Origin: Axinella damicornis
Taxonomy: Eukaryota > Porifera > Demospongiae > Axinellida > Axinellidae
Assembly: GCA_963931865.1 (NCBI GenBank)
Contig: OZ007509.1
Coordinates: 5,968,882 to 6,032,881 of the forward strand
Reading direction: 5' to 3'
Length of the DNA: 64,000 nucleotides
Shown: piece by piece, positions 12,006-24,300 of the stretch
Layout of the letters: every line of letters starts with the position of its first letter
How positions within the stretch are numbered: position 1 is the first letter of the stretch
Position numbers and translations under genes: made by a program
Notes under the pieces: generated by a model
Databases searched by the model: none
The model's input: the letters and a program-made list of their open reading frames with translations, nothing else
Told to the model about the DNA's origin: nothing

Positions 12006-12204
12006 TGCAAAACACTAACAATGCTGGTCGAAGGTCATATCACCGATAACAATCCTATTATGGTGTGGAGGTTGTAGCTAAAACCAGACAGAGCCTCCTC
12101 TTCTCTCTCCCTTCCTTCCCAATTAGCCAGTCTCATTCCCAGACCCTGAGAACATGGACTGGGAATGAGGCTACCTATGCACATACAGACCAGCTTACAT
12201 ACCA

Positions 12205-12675
12205 TAATCTCCCTTCCATGGGCTGTCTGGTGAGGATCTGCACTGGGCCATCGCCCGGGAGTGGAGCTTATCAACACTATGTGCTTCAACCGCTGGTAGT
12301 ACATGTAGGTTGGACCAATGAAGACTTGTGTGTTCAGCTTGCAAGCAGTGTGGCCATTGTAGAGCACCTCATTGCCCCGGAGGTGGTAGCCATATTCGTT
12401 GAGATCTTCTGGACGCTAACGGCATCAGTGAAGGGCGTGGCATCACCAATCTCACCCTTGTTGGCCGAAACCTGCACCAGAATAAGGAACATTTTCATGT
12501 TACTTTTGTCACCTCCATTCAAGTTATGTACATCTATACCCCTGATCATTATGATGGACAGACCTTGCCCGGAGGCATCCAATCAAGTGACCAATGGTCA
12601 TACAGGAGGGATGGTTGATGATGATATGGACAGATCCCCTCACATGTGAACGGCATGTCCCGCAGAAATAACAGG
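12205..12675 (-). pseudogene. RNA polymerase II second-largest subunit (RPB2/POLR2B) pseudogene fragment
   Basis: Reading downwards on the minus strand, three frames in turn give RPB2 hallmarks. RDMPFTCEG comes first, then VSANKGEIGDATPF with DAVSVQKIS, then [33 protein letters not shown] and [14 protein letters not shown]. In the intact family these are consecutive blocks near the C-terminal third of a protein of about 1,170 residues, in the active-centre and hybrid-binding region. Here the frame changes at least three times: after QKIS, after the SRA that follows YQRLKH, and between the first two blocks. The product is therefore not functional. No intron breaks the matched blocks, which fits a processed copy. 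A further piece of the same gene lies in the opposite orientation at 13.3 kb. Confidence 0.8.
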
Positions 12676-13299
12676 GAGATGAAGACTATATATGTACACA
12701 ATAGAGCACAGATATGAACTCCTTTTGTGAAGGTTACAGAACTATTCTTCAAACCTACATTGAACTCACTGGGAGCAGGTATGTACTCTGGTTTCTTCAT
12801 GCAGCCTAAGAAAGTACAACCGTCCAGTTCCATTCTGTTCTCTTGCGTCTGTGAAATGCTAGTCTCGTATCCAGACCTTCTCGCCCCAACTTTTGTCACT
12901 TGCAATACCAATTCCTGGTAAAACTAGCTACCACGTGCAGTGATGTGCCTGTATGGCAGGTGAAAGTTTGGAGGCATGGCTTCGGACTTAATTCTGTACA
13001 GCTGTGGGACGGCTGCATGAAACATCACCGTGATTATACCTGATGTTGACCGTTCAGTTACTTCATGGTCTGTGAGTAGTGCGTGCAATATTCTGTATTC
13101 CGTAGCCCTGTTTATCATCTAGCCACTGAAACAGTTCTGCGGAGCGACAAGAGCTGAAAGTTGTCTGAGAAGAAGGCATGTGTTTGCCCTTTTTCAGAGA
13201 TGAGTGGCAATTAGATATATACCGTGCAGGGTAGAGTAATCCACAGTTCACACTGATTCAGAGTCACTGTACACAAGTAAATGGCAGCAAATCAGTGGG

Positions 13300-13426
13300 C
13301 GTGGTGCAGTGTAAGGTGATGTTGTCAGTGAACCAGGATGGCTACAAGTTCTGCAAGATCAGGGTGCGGTCCGTGAGAGTGCCTTGGATCTGCCACGGTT
13401 AGAAAGGAACTTGCGGGATCAAGAGG
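13300..13426 (+). pseudogene. RPB2 pseudogene fragment, inverted relative to its neighbour
   Basis: The plus frame from 13319 reads [20 protein letters not shown] followed by VPWICHG, a stop, then KGTCGIK. These are the RPB2 blocks that should lie directly upstream of RDMPFTCEG, yet that block is on the minus strand at 12.65 kb. An inversion or template switch therefore broke the copy. An in-frame stop and a short deletion confirm decay. Confidence 0.75.
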
Positions 13427-13614
13427 TGAGTAACTGGAGTTGCATGATCATGGCAGAACTGCAGTACGTGTGGTGTCGATGTCAGCAAGTGTGTCCATTT
13501 CCAGGCCCAGTAGCTGCACATCACACCTAAATCTCCTGTAACTAGTAATCTCCTGCAATCACAGTAATATCCACAGTCAGTTTGGCTGAAACTTAACAAT
13601 TATATAGCCTGATC

Positions 13615-14028
13615 TTAAGGTTACGGGATACTCATGCACACACTGCGCCAAGTGTATTGAAAGTGCAAGTTGAATTTTGTAGCCAATAATAAAATGGAAC
13701 TCGAATTGGACCTGGTCAACTGTGTCATGAAGGGCATATAAGGGTCATGATGGAAGCTTTTCTGATAGCTTAGTCCTTGCCAAATTTATCTGCTGTCTTG
13801 CTCAAGAAAAGCGGTTAATACATACCACTTTTTAGTGAACTGAACTACTCGTGTACGGACAGCTATACAGTGTATCCATAAAAGCTTCCATCATGCTCTA
13901 CAGCTTGTGACTGTGCACCTCCACCGCCAGAATCAAGTTGCTCACACTCTTCACACTAGAATAAAAAATTCAGCATGCACTTCCAATACATTTCGCGTGG
14001 CGTGCACACGAGTATCCCGTAACCTTAA
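13615..14028. mobile_element. TTAA-flanked long fold-back element, copy 1
   Basis: The ends read TTAA-GGTTACGGGATACTC and its mirror at the right end (GAGTATCCCGTAACC-TTAA). Inner blocks are also inverted, for example ATGGAAGCTTTT against AAAAGCTTCCATCATG. It is 414 bp with no ORF. TTAA on both sides is the target site of piggyBac and Kolobok transposons. A second copy lies at 46955-47386 and a one-arm relic near 38507. Confidence 0.8.
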
Positions 14029-14223
14029 TGCCAAGCTGAAGAGGGGAGAAAAGCAATTTGATTGCCCCTGAGGGGTTACTACAGTGGTGGCTAACGAGGG
14101 CCCGGAGAAGGCAGAACCTATTCAAACTGAGACGAACGGCTTTACGAAGGATTGATTGTGAACTATTTCAGGTGAAGAACACACCTACTCATTTTTGAGG
14201 GTAGAGCTGAGTTGATTCCTATG

Positions 14224-14298
14224 GCGCGGTGGGACTTGCACCTGCAACCTTTCGATTAGCAGTCGAATGCTTTAACCACTCAGTCATGTTGACTGCAC
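14224..14298 (-). repeat. tRNA-Ser(GCT)-derived sequence, probably a SINE head
   Basis: On the minus strand it shows an A box (TGACTGAGTGGTTAAAGC) and a perfect five-pair anticodon stem around CTGCTAA, which gives anticodon GCT. The B box is degenerate (GGTGCAAGTCC) and the acceptor arms do not pair. It therefore looks like a tRNA-derived SINE or a dead tRNA, not a working gene. Confidence 0.55.
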
Positions 14299-15562
14299 CC
14301 TTTTGAGTTAGCCTTGTTCCCAGGCCGTTCCCACCGCCAATATTTGACCACTTGCAATGTGCAAATATGGCAGGGAAGGATGGGAGATCTGGTCACGTGC
14401 AATGACATCACGGAGACAGAGGGTAGCAATGAACAGTGTTGATTGTCTGCCTTGTGAACACTCTGACATCCAGCCTTATGACGGGCAGATATTGAGCTAA
14501 CCCACCCCATCAATGTAGCATGCCTCTACAGTTCTAACCTTTTCCTCATCTCCTTCTCCAGCATCTCCACTCGTTAGCTGACTGCAAGGATCACATATGT
14601 TTCACTCCGGCTTACAGAGGCACAATACACACAGTTAACCACTATAGTTGTAGCGTGCCCTGCATGTAAGAGACATGTACATGTCATCTACCATGTGTCG
14701 GGCTTTGTGTATAATACTCAGATAAACTTAAAAGTGTCCCTCCTTCCCCTTGGGTGGCCTTGTCCCCAGGCCATAGGAGAAACAGGCTGACAAATTTTGC
14801 GACTTCAAACTGTATATGGATGTATAACGTCATGGCGATTGAACAATCTCATTCAAGCAGTAACTATAGTGCACACGACAGCATCCTTCTACGACAGAAG
14901 TCAAGCAGAAGTTGTTCAAACAATCATGCAGAATGCTTACACTAGTGTGATCAGCGATGGAGTAACCAATACTTCAATGGAGTGGGTGCATGACTGCAAC
15001 TTTTCACAATAATATTGCCTTTACAAGTGTCTTGTAATGACGATCTGATACTTGATTGGAATACCAACATTCTGGTATGCAGGGAACAGTTAGGCTGTTT
15101 CTACAACAGCCTGGGAGTACATGTGCTCTTCACTACCTACACCACTAGTTCTCCCCTCTCCTCCCACACACCACTCACTCTGTTTCCTTCTTTACCCAAG
15201 GAGGCCATCTCCACAGCATCTACCAACTCCCTCATCTCTTCCTTAGTCTTCTCTTTCTACAGAGAAATGAGAATGCTGAGTAGATTCATAACTAGCTATA
15301 CACAGCTTGCATGACCATGGTGGCTATCTCTGCAGGAATCAACCCCTCAGTAAGCATACAGGACAGTCCCTTCCTCCCTGCCTTCTTTATTTACCCTCTC
15401 CTTCTCCATTACCTTTGACCTTATAACAGAAAAGCCCATGCATGCAACTGTCAGCAACAACACCGGCTTCGTTCCCAAATGCCAAGCCTTGTCAAACGTA
15501 TTCCCAAGTGGCATGGGATCTGGGCACCATCCTACTTCTTGCCTATGGAACAGCATTCCGAC

Positions 15563-15632
15563 AGCCTCGTTCCCAGGCTCCTCCCAAGCTCTTTGTCCCG
15601 AAAAGCTTGGGAGGAGCCTGGGAAAGAGGCTA
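15563..15632. mobile_element. Short fold-back element, TAGCCTCG family
   Basis: The left arm begins AGCCTCGTTCCCAGGCTCCT and continues as CCCAAGCT. The right arm is its near-perfect mirror, with a small loop (CTTTGTCCCG). No clean target duplication is visible. Confidence 0.75.
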
Positions 15633-15713
15633 CACTAATTGGGAGTCAATCACAAGGGCATAAACAGAGGGAGCGCCAATCAGTCACGATGCCGTTGGCC
15701 TCCTCCGGTAATT

Positions 15714-15748
15714 AAGCCCTCTCTGCCATTCAATGGCAGAGAGGGCTT
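15714..15748. repeat. Perfect 35-nt palindrome (17+1+17)
   Basis: The arm AAGCCCTCTCTGCCATT is mirrored exactly around a single C. The central nine bases, CATTCAATG, are the same as in the larger palindrome at 5.3 kb. Confidence 0.9.
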
Positions 15749-15828
15749 ACCGCTGCATGCTGCCATGTGCACGTGCTCTCAGACAGAACTCCCGTGACAT
15801 GTTTATAGGGGGTTATCAAGATTTTAAC

Positions 15829-15872
15829 TAGTCTCGGGCCCAGATCCATATGAGGGTCTGGGAATGAGACTA
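15829..15872. mobile_element. 44-bp fold-back element, TAGTCTCG tip
   Basis: Its ends are TAGTCTCGGGCCCAGA and the mirror. The flanks are GATTTTAAC and GATTTTAAT, a 9-bp duplication with one mismatch. Confidence 0.75.
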
Positions 15873-16234
15873 GATTTTAATGTGTGTGTGTCCATAGATA
15901 ATATCTATGGTGTGTCTGTCTGGAAGTCGGATGTTCGTGGGGTGGGACTAGACATAGATTATACCGGTAATATAACAATGTCTGTTCTATATAGTGTCTC
16001 ATGGGTCAACCATGGCCTGTTGCCTCATGGCGTGACAATATCATTGTCACTCTCAAGTCAATTTTGATCAGATGTCAGTTTAGCAGGCATCACTGCTAGG
16101 CTGCATAGCTAGCTAATAGCTACAGCCTCCACACCATAATAGGATTGTTCTCACCACATTGGATGATGTGACCTACGACCAACTTCTCATTACATTGTTG
16201 GTGAAAGTCGTGAAGAACCTAATGAAATGTTTGC

Positions 16235-16390
16235 AAATACAGTGAAATGTAGCTTAATTGACCACTGTTCCTGTCGTCATTCTCAAGGCTAAGCGTTGCT
16301 TTACATGGTCAATTGGGACACTGGTCACGGGGGAGGGTAACATGAAGTCGCTAGCTATTACTCAGAATCTCAAATGACATTCAACCACTT
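16235..16390 (+). repeat. Dispersed repeat, copy 4
   Basis: It matches the 7955-8240 copy in order and orientation (CAGTGAAATGTAGCTTAATT, then GGGGGAGGGTAACATGAAGT). Confidence 0.65.
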
Positions 16391-16678
16391 TCAAATAGCT
16401 AGCTATATTATGCTATGTCAACTTCGCACTGCTTGAAAATACACAGAATATCTAGATCATGCCACTAGACCACTTCTTACCTGAGATAGCTTTTGCAGAA
16501 TTTGCAGGGTCCTGCACAATTGGTACAGTGATTTGCTGTGAGGCTACATATACACAAAGGTATAATTATTATGTTTCTTCGGCCCTAAAAGTTGACCATG
16601 CAGGCAGGAACATCATGTTCTCTAGAAGTAACCTGACTAGCTGGCTAGCGTTTCCTATATTATGACGCGTACCAAGAA

Positions 16679-16775
16679 GTCATGAACTCCTGCAAAGATG
16701 TCATGAACTCCTGCAAAGATGTCATGAACTCCTGCAAAGATGTCATGAACTCCTGCAAAGATGTCATGAACTCCT
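16679..16775 (+). repeat. 21-bp tandem repeat, about 4.5 copies
   Basis: The unit CATGAACTCCTGCAAAGATGT repeats almost perfectly. The unit length is a multiple of three, so it translates as a heptad-length repeat (MNSCKDV), but no gene context supports coding. Confidence 0.9.
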
Positions 16776-18072
16776 TGGGTGCAGCCTATCTGTCTAAGTT
16801 ATGGCCTCCCAAAATTCCCACCGAAGCCCATACAAAGCCGAGAATGGAGGCACCTCCAGTACAGATTTTGTATGGGCTACAATGACTGAATATAACTCAG
16901 ACAGTATAGCTAGCTACATCTGATTAGCCTCATTCCCAAGCCAGAGAGAGAGGAGAAGCCTCTAGGGCCTGGGTAATAAAATTATTATGGCAAGTGTTGA
17001 GGCAAAACCCATCAACTAGTAATGGTGTTATTACAAAATCACATGGTCGCGACACTGTGACACAAGCTCGAGACTAGAGCTTCATGCCCATAATATTATA
17101 TCATGTAGCTATACTTGTGTTTGTCACATTCATTGAACGAATTGCGTTTGCACTTGACTACTTAGGAAGCCAGCATAAAAGTTCCTCGTTCACAGGCACT
17201 CGGTAATTACTGAGCACCTCTGGAAACGAGGCTATAGAGTTTAACATGCTGGATCTAAACCTTGCACATATCAGCTGCAGGGTCATGATCAACCTATGTA
17301 TTTGTCAGGCATCTCCATATGAGTGCCTCCCACAAACAAATCAACTTATACAAGTGTTGGTACTGATAATTATGTTACTGGACATCAATTTGATTATTGT
17401 ATATTAGTGTACTCTGATCTCTTCAGGCTCATGCATGACTGTACATGTAGTACAACATTGCATGTAAGCAGTTTACTGTACTGCAAGCGACGAAAAGGTG
17501 GGCGTGGGACCGGGAATGAGGGTACATAAGCAGCAAGCTGGTCTATTGTTACCATGCACTTGAATGGGTGTTGTGTACTATTTGTTTGGCTTGTCTGTAA
17601 TTGCTGCTGCAGACAAACCAAGGTTCATCCCACACAGACACAGACATAATCAATTTACAGCACCTAAATATGCACAGACCAGGAACCAATCTCAGATACA
17701 ATACAGAAATTAATGGTGAATAGCACAACAGTAACTGTTATTAATCCACAATGAACAAACATACACAGTAGTCATGCCATGCAATACATACAGTGGTTTA
17801 ATGCAATAGGAATTGCCATGACAAAATAAGTGATCTCTTGGCTGTTTATGATTGATCAGGCATACATAAATGAGCCACATGATGTATAAAGGTCAGAATA
17901 AATGTATATCTATCAAGGGGTTGCATGGGGGAGGGGTATGAATCAACTGCAGTGGTTCAGATATAGTGAGAGCAGAGAAGAGTAGCAATGAGTCGGAGTA
18001 ATTGTCGGCTGCATCCTAGCAATGATGTTGCAATGATGTCGCTATATGGTACTATAGACAAGTTCTGCTTTT

Positions 18073-20719
18073 CTATGTCCATAAGGCACCTAGGATAGCA
18101 ATAGTCAAGAGTAGCAATGGGCCTACTGAGTGAATCGATGTTGTCCCACCCATTAATTCATCATTTATGTTCACGCGAGGGGTAGGCCATGTGGCTTCTG
18201 CCACTGTTGCTGTCGTCACGGCTGCTGAGGCATCACTGTTACTGGTGGTAGGAGATTCAGTACTGGGACTGGTCGTCCTTTCAATCATCACTGTTGGGGT
18301 GTTGGTGGTGGATTGTGGGGAAACGTCAGTGTCGAAGCGACTGGGCCACAGGTGGCAGGGCAATAACCCTCTGAGGGCAGCCGCAAGGGCATCAGGGTAG
18401 CTGTATGTGTAAAGTGGAGGGAGAAGAATATCATAGTGGTTGCAATTAATGCATGGATCTACAGTATCGAACTCAAGGGTAATCATGTGGATATGTTTGC
18501 ACAGTGATGGTTCAGTACCAACTGGGTACTTCCAGCACAAACACAAGCATATTCAGAGCCTTATGAATACTAGATGTGGGAAAAGATAACACATAACTGG
18601 GCAGCGCAGATAGTGCTCTCTTGAATTTTACAGGCCACAGGATAATTGAAATCACTGGCAGTTAATATACATGGTATGTTGTGCAATTGGTGAGCTTGTC
18701 ATAGTCCAACAGTTTCCACTAGCTGAGCTAGCAGCGAAAAGTGGAACTGCTATACATTGTCACACTTGAGTGGATGCATGCTGTATGCATAAGCTTGACC
18801 TCGACCTCGACCTCATACCTACACACTATAGGTAGTCACCCATGCTAATGTGCACCTTTGCTCAGTGGAGATGGCTCTAGCTACAGCACATGTGGAAGTC
18901 CAAAGATGCTGGTAAATTATTAATCAAGGTTGTTTATACTTGTACTTGCATACAGAAACATCTGACATCATCACTTTGAGAATATAATAATATTATACAG
19001 GACAGTACACCAACATGGCAGCTGTTTTTTGCTTTGTTTTTGGAGATACCGTAGTCGCGCCGCAGTTATTAGGCGCATCTCACTTATAGGTGCTGGTACA
19101 ACTCTCATCCCAGGTAAGCGCTGCAGTCTTCTTCCAGAAACTCGGCCATTTTTGATCCTTCGGAGTGCAAAACAGCTATATTCGAATTGAAGCGCGCTTC
19201 CTATTCGAGGTAGGTGCATATTTCCTTCCTGTGGAGTTATAGGCGCATACGCCTAATAACGTGCGACTACGGTAGCAGCTTCTACGAAGTGCAATTGATA
19301 GGTAGGCTAATAATGTCACTATATAAACGTCTACCAGTGATGGAGGGTACAGTGTGATTGATACTGCACGAGGCCAATGAATTACGGTAACCCCAAATGA
19401 TATGGCGGCACAAGTTCAGTATGCCACGGACTGAAAGTGATGGGTATATATATATACAAGAAAAATTTCCATGGAGCGTAGACCTATTGCAAATTCCCAG
19501 TACCATATATATAAGTTAGACACTGAGACCAAGGGATCTACGCGATTTAGAAACCCGAGGGCCCTGGGCTGTAGCGTCCCGAGCGCAGCGAGGGCGCTAC
19601 TTAGGGCCCGAGGGTTTCTAAATCTCGTAGATCCCATTGGTCAAGTTGTCTAACTGATTTAGAGTGTAGCATTCCATAAACATGTAAACCTGTAATAATG
19701 CTGTAAAACATTACAAGCAGACATGTTCTCATGTACAAATCCTGTTAAATATAGAAAACCCGTATGGCCGAGTTTTCTACATGTAGAAAACCCGCAACTA
19801 TGGCATTTAGTAATGGGTAACTGGCCAATCAGAATACAGCATTTACTTTAGCTATACTCTAATGTTTGTATAGGGCATGACTACATTAGTTATGCTATTC
19901 ATAGCACACTATAGCACTCATGCAGTAATACAGTGCTATGGGGAGGTCAACGACTCACCAATTCACGACATCCTCGCATTCCTCGTAAGTATTCACTAGT
20001 TCCACTCGTGGTACTTCTTCCAACGTGCACCTGCCAATAAACTGACAAGCGAAGTGCGCGAATTTTTGTCGGCACTGCAAGTCAACCCCTCCCAGTGCGC
20101 CTTGGAGTTGCTCCGTAACTTGTATGTCGGTATGGTTAACGACGTCGTACATCCATTTTGTTACGCGCCAGTTCATGAAGTTAGGACAGCTTTGGAACTG
20201 GTGACCATATTCAGTAACTGGTCTGCACTCATCAATGCGAGAGGTGCCGCCAAGCATGCAGAATCCTTGTGCGTCCAATAGCGATCGCACGTCGCTTGAG
20301 CAAACCGATAGCCTCTCGTCACAGTTCAAAGACGAGAGGGTAACTTGCAATTGAGCACCATCATCGGAACATCGAGGGAATCTTTGAGCGCACTGAATAT
20401 CCCGAACTGCAGTGGCACAATCCATATCCTCTCTTGTCATTTCATACTGCCCTCGTATCTCTTCCTCGATGATGGGCGCAAGCCTAGCCACGCTGGAAGG
20501 AACCCTGTAGTCTACGCCCAAACAGAAATTTGTCGCAGGGATCTCGCACGAGTTCACTGGACCTGCATCGAAGCGAGGTGGAATTCCAATCACCGTGTCT
20601 CCCCCTGGAACCACTGTTCTTTTCTGGAGAGGAACCCCACTGCACAGAAGGACGAGCTGCAGCAGCGAGCCGCACAGGATGAAGGCCACTCTCGCGATCA
20701 TAGCGCTAGCGATTGTCAA
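18073..20719 (-). CDS. Secreted, probably GPI-anchored protein with Frizzled-CRD-like domains (multi-exon)
   Basis: Exon 1 (20719 down to about 19953, donor TTG|GTGAGT) begins with a signal peptide (VAFILCGSLLQLVLLCSGVP). Two cysteine modules follow. The first has cysteines at 58, 66, 101, 110, 117, 133, 140 and 154, with FPRCSDDG and a C-x-I-x5-C-x-G start, as in Frizzled cysteine-rich domains. The second starts at C178 and has C216, C225, C231 and C248. The last exon (about 18528 down to 18073) encodes more cysteines, a Ser/Thr-rich stalk of about 50 residues, and a hydrophobic tail ending ILGALWT with no cytoplasmic residues. Such a tail is typical of GPI attachment. The exon 1 donor is phase 2, whereas the best acceptor of the last exon (CCCAG|TT) is phase 1, so at least one exon between them is missing from my model. 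Such domains bind Wnts or lipids; a decoy or co-receptor role is inference. Confidence 0.65.
19047..19274. mobile_element. Tc1/mariner-like MITE in an intron
   Basis: The TIRs start TA-CCGTAGTCGC and the right end is the mirror, GCGACTACGG-TA. Inside them the words GTTATTAGGCGCA and TATAGGYGC are also inverted. The TA at both ends fits a TA target duplication. It is about 228 bp without a transposase and lies in the intron of the Frizzled-CRD-like gene. Confidence 0.75.
19512..19655. repeat. Fold-back repeat, about 60-bp arms
   Basis: GGGATCTACGCGATTTAGAA, then ACCCGAGGGCCC, is mirrored by GGGCCCGAGGGTTTCTAAAT, then CTCGTAGATCCC. The outer parts (GTTAGACA...GACCAA) pair as well. The loop is GC-rich (GAGCGCAGCGAGGGC). 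Confidence 0.8.
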
Positions 20720-21357
20720 ACTGTATACTTGGCGCGTGTATTATTTTTAAAGTTTGATTTATGCGGAATCTTTTATACAAAAATAATTAGTGTTGAGGTC
20801 GCTAGTTTTTCCGGTCAGTAACCACGGTAACCACGTGGTCCTAAACAACGTGCAACTTGGAGGAGCTCTAGCTACTGACTTGTTCCAGGTATGTGGTACT
20901 GTGTATGACCCTTTCTGCGAGCTAACAGGAAGATAGTTATATGATGTATGAACCCCCGTTCAAATTGTGCACAAACTTTGATTCATTAGGCTGCCTTCCT
21001 GCGACGATTAATACAGTGGGGCGGTCTGGGCCACGCGAGACTATTATGTTTCAGTACTCACCAACTTGGTGATCGGTTCTGAAAATGGCTACATGCACTG
21101 TATAGTGCAATTCAATTATCTTTTTAATGTACCAAGTCTAGTTGGGTAGGTTGTGAAGCTGGAAGCAACTACAGCTGTGAGTCAGCTGGATTGCATTATT
21201 TAGAAACATCCCCACAATATTTTGCAGTGGATCATAGTATTGTGTGCATGGATGTGTATTGAGCAGTTATAATGAGTAGGATGCTATTAACTGACTATCT
21301 GACAATCCTCACACACACACATGCAACTGCATTGGTAGGATGTCTAACTACCGGCAG

Positions 21358-24300
21358 TTACTACTGCTGTGTGTGAAGGCTCTGTCAACGTTTAACCCAG
21401 AGCTCACTGGTGTGGATAACCATCTGGAAAGCTTTCTACGATTGCCTGAGAGCAATGTGAGTTAGCCCCCTTCATCATTGTTTCTCCTCATCCTGCCTAT
21501 AGCGCTAGTGTCCATTATGGGCTAAACATTTGACCAGTTTTGCAGCTAAGGAATCAAAGTGGAACACCTGTCAAACACTCAGTGATTACATTCGCACCAG
21601 TTTAATGCGCATCTTTGTCTCCTAGCCTCGTTCCCAGACTTCCACCCAGCTTTTCAGTACAGAAAAGCGGGCCCGGGAGAGCCTGGTATATTTCCTCACA
21701 TGAGAATGATGTAATCGACAAATGGCTATGTTTTTCAGAATCAAAAAGCAATGTATTGTTCAACCAGCTGCACATTTTCTGCTTGTTGTGTATGATAGTC
21801 GCCCCCGCTAGCTAGATATGTATGGTAAGTTACCTGATAACTTAGCTCTCCTTGCTGTTCTTAGCCCCAGTGCACCCACGTTCACTTTCTACCCTTGACG
21901 TCATGCATGTGAGGAAACATACCAGGCCCTCCGCATTCTTCATGCAACCGAAAACGGCGAGGGCCTGGGAATGAGGCTATCTGTCTGCCTTTGTCGTAAT
22001 TGGTGTCAAGTGTTCCCATTTTGAAGTTGTTTCGCTTATCACATTGTAAGGACAAGAGACCACGCTATTCACTGCTGGTACAATTACACATACATTATTC
22101 CATTGTGCTGTGCCCATTGATCCCCTAGTTACAGATAAACTGGGCAGTTATCCCATATGTGCGAGCGTAAATCACATCTTGTTCTTACAGTGTCCAATTT
22201 TCAGCCAATCTGCTTGCAAACAAGGCAGTCCTACAAGATTTCTTCCCTTATTTAGCCAACCGTAACTCCATTTGCGTCGCTACTCTCACCAGTTCCACAG
22301 CACTTTTGGTTGGCATGCGGCATGTATATCTTTACTCTCAATGATTCGCAATACCCAGTGGAAACAGAAGTCCTTTAGTTGGCATGGACACAGTAATGAC
22401 TTGTAGGCTTTGCATTAATTAGTGTGTGTGTATTATGTTACTGGGATGTAGGGAATACTTAGCCTCATTCCCAGGCCGTCTGCCAGTCGTGCGCGCATAT
22501 GCGCATCGCATACGTGACCTTTGAACCCTTGTCAGATAAACTGGCAGAAGGCCTGGTACCACTTCTACGTCATTTACAAGCAAAGTGGACACGGTTATGA
22601 AGCAACTCGACTACACGTATGCTTTCGAGTTTATATTGATACCACGAAGACAGCAACTTGATGCCAACTCAGCGCTAACGGGAATACAGCATGCACTAAC
22701 GTTTGACTACTCAGGCGTAAGTCTTACCAAGCGCTTGGTAAGCTACTGTAGAGGTAAGCTATTGTAGTTACCTAGGCTACTACAACCGTACAACAAGGAG
22801 TTCCATACCTGACGCCTCCAGTGGTCCACCACGGTAGCGTAAAAGCCAACAATAACTCGCTAGGAAACCTGAAACCGTGTCCACCTACGTCACAACCGTG
22901 TCCACTTAACTTGTAAATGACGTAGGAGTGGTACCAGGCCTTCTGCCAGCAATCTGACAAGGGTTCAAAGGTCACGTATGCGGTGCGCGCGCGACTGGCA
23001 GACGGCCTGGGAACGAGGCTACTGAAATTCTAGAATTTAGGAATTGCAAACCTGTATATACATGTAGAGCCTGGCCTGGGGGGTCGTGTTGTACATGTGG
23101 TTAGGTGAGCATGCATGGCTGTCTGGTCACCTTGTAATTCTCATAACATCTTGTTTTTGGTAATCTCCACTGGTGTTATGTCAACAACTAATCACTGTTA
23201 GTTTTGTTTTCTAATATCAACCTAGTATGCACTATACCTTTGGTGACAAATTTGAAAGTGTTTCATAGATAACTAAAAGTGTGTTTTACTTATAACTTAC
23301 TAACAGTTTGCAAGTGGCAACCTGGTAGCTGTTGCAACTTGTGGAAGATTAATATCTCCTTTTCTGAATTACTTCTTAGTACTACGACTGCTGTCCACGC
23401 AACCATGCGTAGTTGTAGAGGAGTTGGATTGTACTGCTGATGTACTGTAGTATCTGAGTGTTCCGTTAACAGATTGCCAGTACAAGTATTCAACAAGTAC
23501 TGCCATCCTTCTCTCCTTACACATACACGTAGCTGTGTGATGATGCTGACCGGACGTTTGTGAGTGAGGTGTTTGCTGGATGTGTGCGCTACAAGGCACT
23601 CATAAAGGTGTGTACATATACGTACGCATATGTGCTGTTTGTTTGAGGAGGTCAGAACTACGATTGTGTATTGTAGAAGCCCCTTATACTGCCCATTGCC
23701 AAGGCTGGAGACATAGTTAAGGTCAGAACTACGATTGTGTATTGTAGAAATCCCTTATGCTGCCCACTGCCAAGGCTGGAGACATAGTTAAGGTCAGAAC
23801 TACGATTGTGTATTGTAGAAGCCCCTTATACTGCCCATTGCCAAGGCTGGAGACATAGTTAAGGTCAGAACTACGATTGTGTATTGTAGAAATCCCTTAT
23901 GCTGCCCATTGCCAAGGCTGGAGACATAGTTAAGGTCAGAATTACGATTGTGTATTGTAGAAATCCCTTATACTGCCCATTGCTAAGGCTGGAGACATAG
24001 TTAAGGTCAGAACTACGATTGTGTATTGTAGAAATCCCCATTGCTAAGGCTGGAGGCATCCGTAGTTCCTCCTTGATGTAGTGCATTCAAACCTTACCAA
24101 GGGAGAGGAATAGCTTGCAGGGGTTCCAGTGGCTTAGTGGTAAGAGTGTCCGACTAGTATCTAGGGTGATATCCCAGCTGGTCTGCTGGTTTGCTTGTCT
24201 GATGCATAGTCCTTTCCTTATTTGTCACAAAAGACATTGAAAGGCATTGTACGTACACTACAAGCTACACTGTATTTGTGTATACTACATAATGTATTAT

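Larger units (their letters stand above)
10670..12200. other. TRAF-like gene 3' flank and non-coding stretch
   Basis: No gene is supported. A polyadenylation hexamer lies in the first 200 bp and an inverted copy of a dispersed repeat near 11.9 kb. Near 12,130-12,175 a short frame pair resembles the fold-back element tip (AGTCTCATTCCCAGACC). The rest shows no structure I can name. Confidence 0.5.
14300..18072. other. Non-coding stretch with element relics
   Basis: No gene is supported. It holds short fold-backs, a 21-bp minisatellite, copy 4 of the dispersed repeat, and half-ends of the TAGCCTCG family near 16,925 and 17,190-17,235. It also contains the 3' flank of the Frizzled-CRD-like gene. 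Confidence 0.45.

Noticed and set aside
14224..14298. Functional tRNA-Ser(GCT) gene
   Set aside because: The anticodon arm is good, but the B box is degenerate and the acceptor stem does not pair.
23650..24075. CRISPR array
   Set aside because: The 71-bp units are contiguous with no unique spacers, in a eukaryotic intron. It is a minisatellite.
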